A stretch of DNA of 8,722 nt, taken from Candidatus Woesearchaeota archaeon (GTDB lineage: Archaea; Nanobdellota; Nanobdellia; Woesearchaeales; WJIZ01). The DNA lies in assembly GCA_018303575.1 (NCBI GenBank), contig JAGVXW010000039.1, positions 1 through 8,722 of the forward strand, given 5' to 3'. The notes under the pieces are model-generated. The model saw nothing but the letters and a program-made list of their open reading frames with translations, was not told the origin of the DNA and ran no database searches. The number at the start of each line of letters is the position of its first letter. Positions within the stretch are counted from its first letter, which is position 1. Shown one piece after another: positions 6,300 through 8,722 of the stretch. Both the position numbers and the translations under genes were made by a program.

Positions 6300-7175
6300 A
6301 TGGAAATCCGCAATGTGCAGAGGACGGGGAAGATGCACTATCTCTACCTGCCGACGGAGTGGTGCAGGAAGCACAAAATCACTTCGGAGACGAAGGTGGG
6401 GCTCACGGAAATGAATGATGGCACGATCCTCGTCTCGCCGCAGCTGCAGGGGAAGAAGCACAAGATAGTGCAGATCAGCCTGCCCGCGAAATACACCGGC
6501 ACGCTCATGAACGCAATCATGGCCTGCTACGTCAACCCGACGCAAGCGTTCAAGATCCAATTGGGGAAGAAGGCGGACGTGAAGGAGCTGCTCAGCAAGA
6601 AGGCGCTCATCTCGGGCCTGGAATTCGTGGAGATCGACGGCGAGCATGTCACGTACGAGGCGAGCATGCAGGTTGCCGAGCCGGACGCCTTATTGAAGAC
6701 GCTCGTAAAGAAGATCCGGAATCTCTTGTATGTGATGACTGAAGAGCATGATGACACGATCATCCAGAAATACGAGGAGGAAATCGACCGGAGCAAGGTG
6801 TTGATTCAAAAATCAGTAATCTCGGCGCTCGTCGACAACGAGAGCACGCGCCTGAAGGCCATCGAGCTCCATTACACGATGCAGATGGCGATTGAGCTGG
6901 AGCGCCTCGTCGACCATCTCATCCAGATCAAGGAGAAGGACAAGATTTTTCTGCGCCAACTCCAACAGGTTATTGACCTTATCAAAGATGTTTTGGAAAA
7001 TATTGACGAGCTAACAACGCTCAAGGCGGCGCATTTCACCCAGACCGTGATGGAGATGCCTGAGCCGGCCAAGATCACTGGGAGGAATTATCACAGAGCG
7101 CGCATCAAAGGATATCTGATGAACCTCGCAGAAGTGATCTTTGATTGGTCTGTGACGAAACTGGCGCAGAATTAG
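6300..7175 (+). CDS. AbrB-PhoU domain regulator (archaeal PhoU-like)
   Basis: A 291-aa protein of the archaeal type that joins a SpoVT/AbrB-like swapped-hairpin domain to a PhoU-like helical bundle. The first domain covers about residues 1-47 (RNVQRTGKMHYLYLPTEW then a GTILVSP strand) and would bind DNA. The second is all-helical from about 128 to 290, with the characteristic AIELERLVDHLIQI segment (197-210). Related proteins are annotated as phosphate uptake regulators, but no phosphate transporter genes are nearby, so the regulated target is open. The frame is open back to 6222 inside the preceding gene, but the TATA box at 6266-6275 and the start of the AbrB homology both indicate ATG 6300. 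It converges with the NlpC/P60-like gene, and the two stop codons are directly adjacent. Confidence 0.88.
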   Translation: MEIRNVQRTGKMHYLYLPTEWCRKHKITSETKVGLTEMNDGTILVSPQLQGKKHKIVQISLPAKYTGTLMNAIMACYVNPTQAFKIQLGKKADVKELLSKKALISGLEFVEIDGEHVTYEASMQVAEPDALLKTLVKKIRNLLYVMTEEHDDTIIQKYEEEIDRSKVLIQKSVISALVDNESTRLKAIELHYTMQMAIELERLVDHLIQIKEKDKIFLRQLQQVIDLIKDVLENIDELTTLKAAHFTQTVMEMPEPAKITGRNYHRARIKGYLMNLAEVIFDWSVTKLAQN

Positions 7176-7826
7176 CTACTTTGGCACGTACCCGAAGCCG
7201 GCGATGCGATACCCTTTTGCGAGTATCTCGTGAAGGCTATCCTTTACAACTCTTCCAGCACGCGAAGACGCATGGATGACTTCTTGCGGACGACCTTGTG
7301 AGTCCACTGACCCAACCACGCCCATGTGGCTGGGGATTTCCGACGAGCCGTCGGTGAAATAGATTGCGTAGCCGGCCTGGACTGGAGTATCCGAGCCAGA
7401 AAGAAAGGTTCCGTTCGCCGCCTGGAAAGAGAGGACGTTCTGAATTCGGCGCGGGAATTGGGAGTTGTCCGGGGTGTTGTTGAAATCGCTGAGCCTGAAG
7501 ACGTCCCCAAGGTAGGCAAGGTTCTGCGCGAGCACCGGAAGCCGCTCGTTGAAGGCGGAATAGTGCTCAGGGCGGGCGCGTCCGTCTTCGATAATCCTCT
7601 CAGAGAGTCCCGCTGCTGTCACATAGACATCGGTGCAGACCATTCCCTTTGTCCTGTCCACGTTGTAGGGGGTTCCTACAAACGCCTCCGCATTCTTCGC
7701 GATGTCGTGTCGGTCGGTAACCGGAGAATGGCCTTGAGGCTGAGGGAGCGAGAATCCGCTGTACTTCTGGAGCCCTGCAACCAGTGCAGCGGCCGCAACA
7801 ATAGCCGTAAGGGTCAGCTTGCGCAT
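7176..7826 (-). CDS. Secreted NlpC/P60-like cysteine hydrolase
   Basis: A 216-aa protein with an N-terminal signal peptide or anchor (MRK, then a hydrophobic run to about residue 18). The catalytic pattern is that of the papain-like NlpC/P60 superfamily: FVGTPYN (49-55), the nucleophile in MVCTDV (C64), the catalytic histidine in SHMGVVG (H167), and a polar third residue in VIHAS (H185). The CTDV and HMGVV...GRPQEVIH arrangement also recalls the DUF1287 branch. Family members hydrolyse peptide bonds in bacterial cell walls or act as amidases; here the enzyme would work outside the membrane. Residues 86-145 form an insert of unknown role between Cys and His. It is the last gene of a three-gene operon; its ATG follows the stop of the preceding small gene by one base, without its own ribosome site. 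It is not a lipoprotein, as no cysteine follows the hydrophobic run. Confidence 0.82.
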   Translation of the reverse strand: MRKLTLTAIVAAAALVAGLQKYSGFSLPQPQGHSPVTDRHDIAKNAEAFVGTPYNVDRTKGMVCTDVYVTAAGLSERIIEDGRARPEHYSAFNERLPVLAQNLAYLGDVFRLSDFNNTPDNSQFPRRIQNVLSFQAANGTFLSGSDTPVQAGYAIYFTDGSSEIPSHMGVVGSVDSQGRPQEVIHASSRAGRVVKDSLHEILAKGYRIAGFGYVPK

Positions 7827-7827
7827 G

Positions 7828-7956
7828 CTAGAAGTCCAGGAAGAGCTCGTCGAGCTCGTGCGTGGAGACGTCGCGCTTGTTCAGGAGGGCCATCTTCGGC
7901 TTCTTGCCGTGGCCGCCGCGCACCATATCGAACTCGAATTCGTCTTCGTCGTCCAT
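7828..7956 (-). CDS. Small acidic protein (42 aa)
   Basis: A 42-codon gene too short for ordinary gene finding. The N-terminus is strongly acidic (MDDEDEFEFD), the middle is basic (GGHGKKPKMALLNKRD), and the end is an amphipathic acidic segment (HELDELFLDF). A good archaeal ribosome site, AGGTGA, lies just upstream at 7961-7966 and overlaps the stop codon of the preceding gene. The downstream hydrolase starts one base after its stop, so it sits in the middle of a tightly coupled operon. The family is not recognised. The charge pattern would suit a small protein-binding adaptor, but this is speculation. Confidence 0.65.
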   Translation of the reverse strand: MDDEDEFEFDMVRGGHGKKPKMALLNKRDVSTHELDELFLDF

Positions 7957-7960
7957 GCTC

Positions 7961-7966
7961 TCACCT
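7961..7966 (-). promoter_or_regulatory. Ribosome binding site of the 42-aa gene
   Basis: AGGTGA on the minus strand, complementary to the archaeal 16S rRNA 3' end, ends four bases before the ATG at 7956. Its TGA is also the stop codon of the upstream coiled-coil gene, so termination and reinitiation are coupled. This is the main reason for accepting the 42-aa frame as real. Confidence 0.65.
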
Positions 7967-8221
7967 TGTGATTGTTTCTCTGATAGCCAGGCGCTCCATC
8001 TGGGAAAGGCGCCTTTCGGCCTCCTGGAGGCGCACTTTCTGCTCCGACAGGAGGAATTCTAAGTAACGCGCCCTGTTCTGGAAATCCAGATTCAGGCTCA
8101 CCATGTCCCGCCTCACCGCCTGGAAGGCGGCCCTGATTCTTTGCTCATTTGCCATCGTGATTGGAAGTCCAGGGCGCGTTTTAGAGGGGATGTGAAGAAG
8201 CGCTACCCCGGACGCTGACAT
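7961..8221 (-). CDS. Small coiled-coil protein, first gene of the hydrolase operon
   Basis: Up to 86 aa. The conserved-looking part is the last 64 residues (from ATG 8155, MANEQRIRAAFQAVRRD), a nearly continuous charged helix with heptad-like spacing of Leu, Phe and Met (LNLDFQNRARYLEFLLSEQ and on to the end), so it probably forms a coiled coil. The start is uncertain: ATG 8221 fits the promoter, since the TATA box at 8251-8260 is centred about 34 nt upstream, whereas ATG 8155 would need a 75-nt leader and has no ribosome site. I therefore take 8221. The family is not recognised. Similar short coiled-coil proteins are common in small archaeal genomes. The stop codon forms part of the ribosome site of the next gene. 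Confidence 0.6.
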   Translation of the reverse strand: MSASGVALLHIPSKTRPGLPITMANEQRIRAAFQAVRRDMVSLNLDFQNRARYLEFLLSEQKVRLQEAERRLSQMERLAIRETITR

Positions 8222-8250
8222 TGTGTCGTTACTCTCAAGTAGGGATAACT

Positions 8251-8260
8251 TATATTTAAA
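8251..8260 (-). promoter_or_regulatory. TATA box for the - strand hydrolase operon
   Basis: On the minus strand the sequence reads TTTAAATATA, centred about 34 nt before the ATG at 8221. It lies back to back with the plus-strand TATA box at 8279-8287, making a divergent promoter region of about 85 bases. Confidence 0.6.
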
Positions 8261-8278
8261 GCTTTCGGTAGAAGTATT

Positions 8279-8287
8279 ACTATATAG
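8279..8287 (+). promoter_or_regulatory. TATA box for the structured RNA
   Basis: The sequence actatatag is centred about 24 nt upstream of 8307, the first base of the long closing stem of the structured RNA. There is no plausible plus-strand coding frame downstream, so a promoter here would serve a non-coding transcript starting around 8303-8309. Confidence 0.55.
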
Positions 8288-8306
8288 TGATAAAACTATT
8301 TAGGAT

Positions 8307-8365
8307 GGCGTGCGGCGAGGACTTTGTCCGAGTAGGCTTTTCACAGAGAAAAGCCGTCGCACGCC
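8307..8365 (+). ncRNA. Candidate structured RNA, three-way junction
   Basis: A 59-base sequence that folds almost completely. P1 pairs 8307-8316 (GGCGTGCGGC) with 8356-8365 (GTCGCACGCC), 10 bp with one G-U pair. P2 is GGAC/GTCC (8319-8322 with 8326-8329) around a TTT loop, flanked by GA on both sides (8317-8318 and 8330-8331), which could extend it with tandem sheared G-A pairs. P3 is GGCTTTTC/GAAAAGCC (8335-8342 with 8348-8355), 8 bp with loop ACAGA. The G-U pair becomes a C-A mismatch on the other strand, so the plus orientation is favoured, as is the TATA box upstream. A T-rich tract (8366-8375) follows and may help end transcription. It is not a tRNA, C/D box RNA, or H/ACA RNA by any motif I can see. 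A bidirectional terminator is the main alternative. Confidence 0.55.
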
Positions 8366-8387
8366 TCTTCCTTTAATTCAATAAAAT

Positions 8388-8664
8388 TCAGTAAGAAATT
8401 CGAGTATGGTGCCTGCATTCGAGGCACGTGAAGACTCACCGTCTTTCCTGGCATCCAGAAGGACTTGCAGTGCCGGCAGAATTTTCTTTTCAGCTCCCTC
8501 GGGATGCGCGCCTTGTTTTTCGTGGCGATCTTCCAAGCGATCTGAACATATCTGTCTGAACGTTCCGGGTGCTCCCTGAAGGCTTTTTCCGCTTCCTCGA
8601 AGAGCTTCCGGATGCGCTCCCTCGCGATCTTCTGGACCTTCTCCCGGGGGATTTTCCTGGCCAT
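8388..8664 (-). CDS. rnp4: RNase P protein component 4 (Rpp21-like), frameshifted near the 3' end
   Basis: A protein subunit of archaeal RNase P, which helps the RNA subunit remove 5' leaders from precursor tRNAs; it works with Rnp1 (Rpp29). The N-terminal two helices fit the family (IARERIRKLFEEAEKAF, 13-29, and DRYVQIAWKIATK, 37-49), followed by the basic link ARIPRELKRKFC. The first zinc pair is C63/C66 (CRHC) with MPGKT after it. In the unbroken frame the second pair is missing and the frame runs on to 8341 into unrelated sequence. One base further along the second pair appears: skipping the base at 8436 restores VFTCLECRHHTRISY and a stop at 8388, giving 91 aa and a complete CxxC...CxxC ribbon (C63, C66, C80, C83). 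The spacing between pairs is shorter than in the homologues I recall. The break may be a sequencing error, a true mutation or recoding. A leaderless start is supported by a TATA box 27 nt upstream. Confidence 0.85.
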
Positions 8665-8686
8665 ACCTTGGAAAAAGAAGAAGAGG

Positions 8687-8696
8687 GTTAAAAAGG
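8687..8696 (-). promoter_or_regulatory. TATA box for rnp4
   Basis: The minus strand reads CCTTTTTAAC, centred about 27 nt before the ATG at 8664, consistent with a leaderless rnp4 transcript. Confidence 0.6.
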
Positions 8697-8722
8697 TTAC
8701 TCGAGCGCTTCCAAGGCTTCGA
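8697..8722 (-). CDS. Possible 3' end of a further - strand gene (partial)
   Basis: Seven codons reading EALEALE followed by TAA at 8697-8699 run off the right edge. The helix-like sequence and the placement of a stop next to the rnp4 TATA box match the arrangement of other gene borders in this window. With only seven codons nothing can be said about the product, and the frame may be chance. Confidence 0.35.

Noticed and set aside
7843..7857. Perfect inverted repeat gagctcg-t-cgagctc
   Set aside because: It lies inside the 42-aa gene where it encodes the repeated Glu-Leu-Asp-Glu-Leu, has a one-base centre and no associated promoter, so a coding origin is enough.
7326..8066. 246-codon plus-strand frame opposite the hydrolase operon
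   Set aside because: The minus strand encodes a recognisable NlpC/P60-like enzyme with signal peptide and catalytic residues. The plus-strand product is Arg-rich, motif-free and has no promoter.
8341..8387. Read-through C-terminal tail of Rnp4 ending at 8341
   Set aside because: The tail has no family features, overlaps the structured RNA, and is replaced by the expected second CxxC pair when one base is skipped.
1..8722. tRNA, rRNA, CRISPR array, insertion sequence or integrase
   Set aside because: I saw no cloverleaf, no regularly spaced direct repeats, no transposase or integrase motifs and no terminal inverted repeats.

Overview
The window looks archaeal. Nearly every transcription unit begins with an A/T-rich TATA-like box whose centre lies about 26-34 nt upstream of the start codon, so most first genes are leaderless or nearly so. 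The one clear internal ribosome site is the archaeal AGGTGA type. Two genes also fit only this domain: the RNase P protein Rnp4/Rpp21 and an AbrB-PhoU fusion. The very short spacers and many small or orphan proteins suggest a streamlined, possibly DPANN-type lineage, but that is an inference; I cannot name the organism from the sequence.

Layout on the + strand: a divergent group II PLP-dependent decarboxylase (77-1165); a GTG-started PepSY-like orphan (1205-1726); dUTPase (1784-2212) followed by two overlapping tiny reading frames that may be one frameshifted gene (2214-2400); an orphan of about 224 aa (2440-3114); a two-helix membrane protein with a four-cysteine loop and His-rich tail (3140-3535) closely linked to thymidylate kinase (3539-4159); a large protein with about 400 Pro-rich residues ahead of a class A beta-lactamase-like serine hydrolase domain (4187-6265); and an AbrB-PhoU regulator (6300-7175).

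On the - strand, a compact three-gene operon runs from 8221 to 7176: a small coiled-coil protein, a 42-aa acidic protein, and a secreted NlpC/P60-like cysteine hydrolase whose stop codon abuts the PhoU stop codon. Further right on the - strand is rnp4 (8664 to 8388), which carries an apparent one-base frameshift between its two zinc-binding CxxC pairs. The tail of another - strand gene may lie at the right edge.

Between the operon promoter and rnp4 sits the most interesting non-protein element: a 59-nt sequence (8307-8365, + strand) that folds into a three-way junction closed by a 10-bp stem. A TATA-like box lies the right distance upstream. I do not recognise it as a known RNA family.

Functionally, dUTPase and thymidylate kinase both serve dTTP supply. 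The serine hydrolase and the NlpC/P60-like enzyme both belong to superfamilies best known for acting on peptidoglycan, which is unexpected in an archaeon and may point to interaction with a bacterial or other partner cell wall, or to repurposed protein-processing enzymes.
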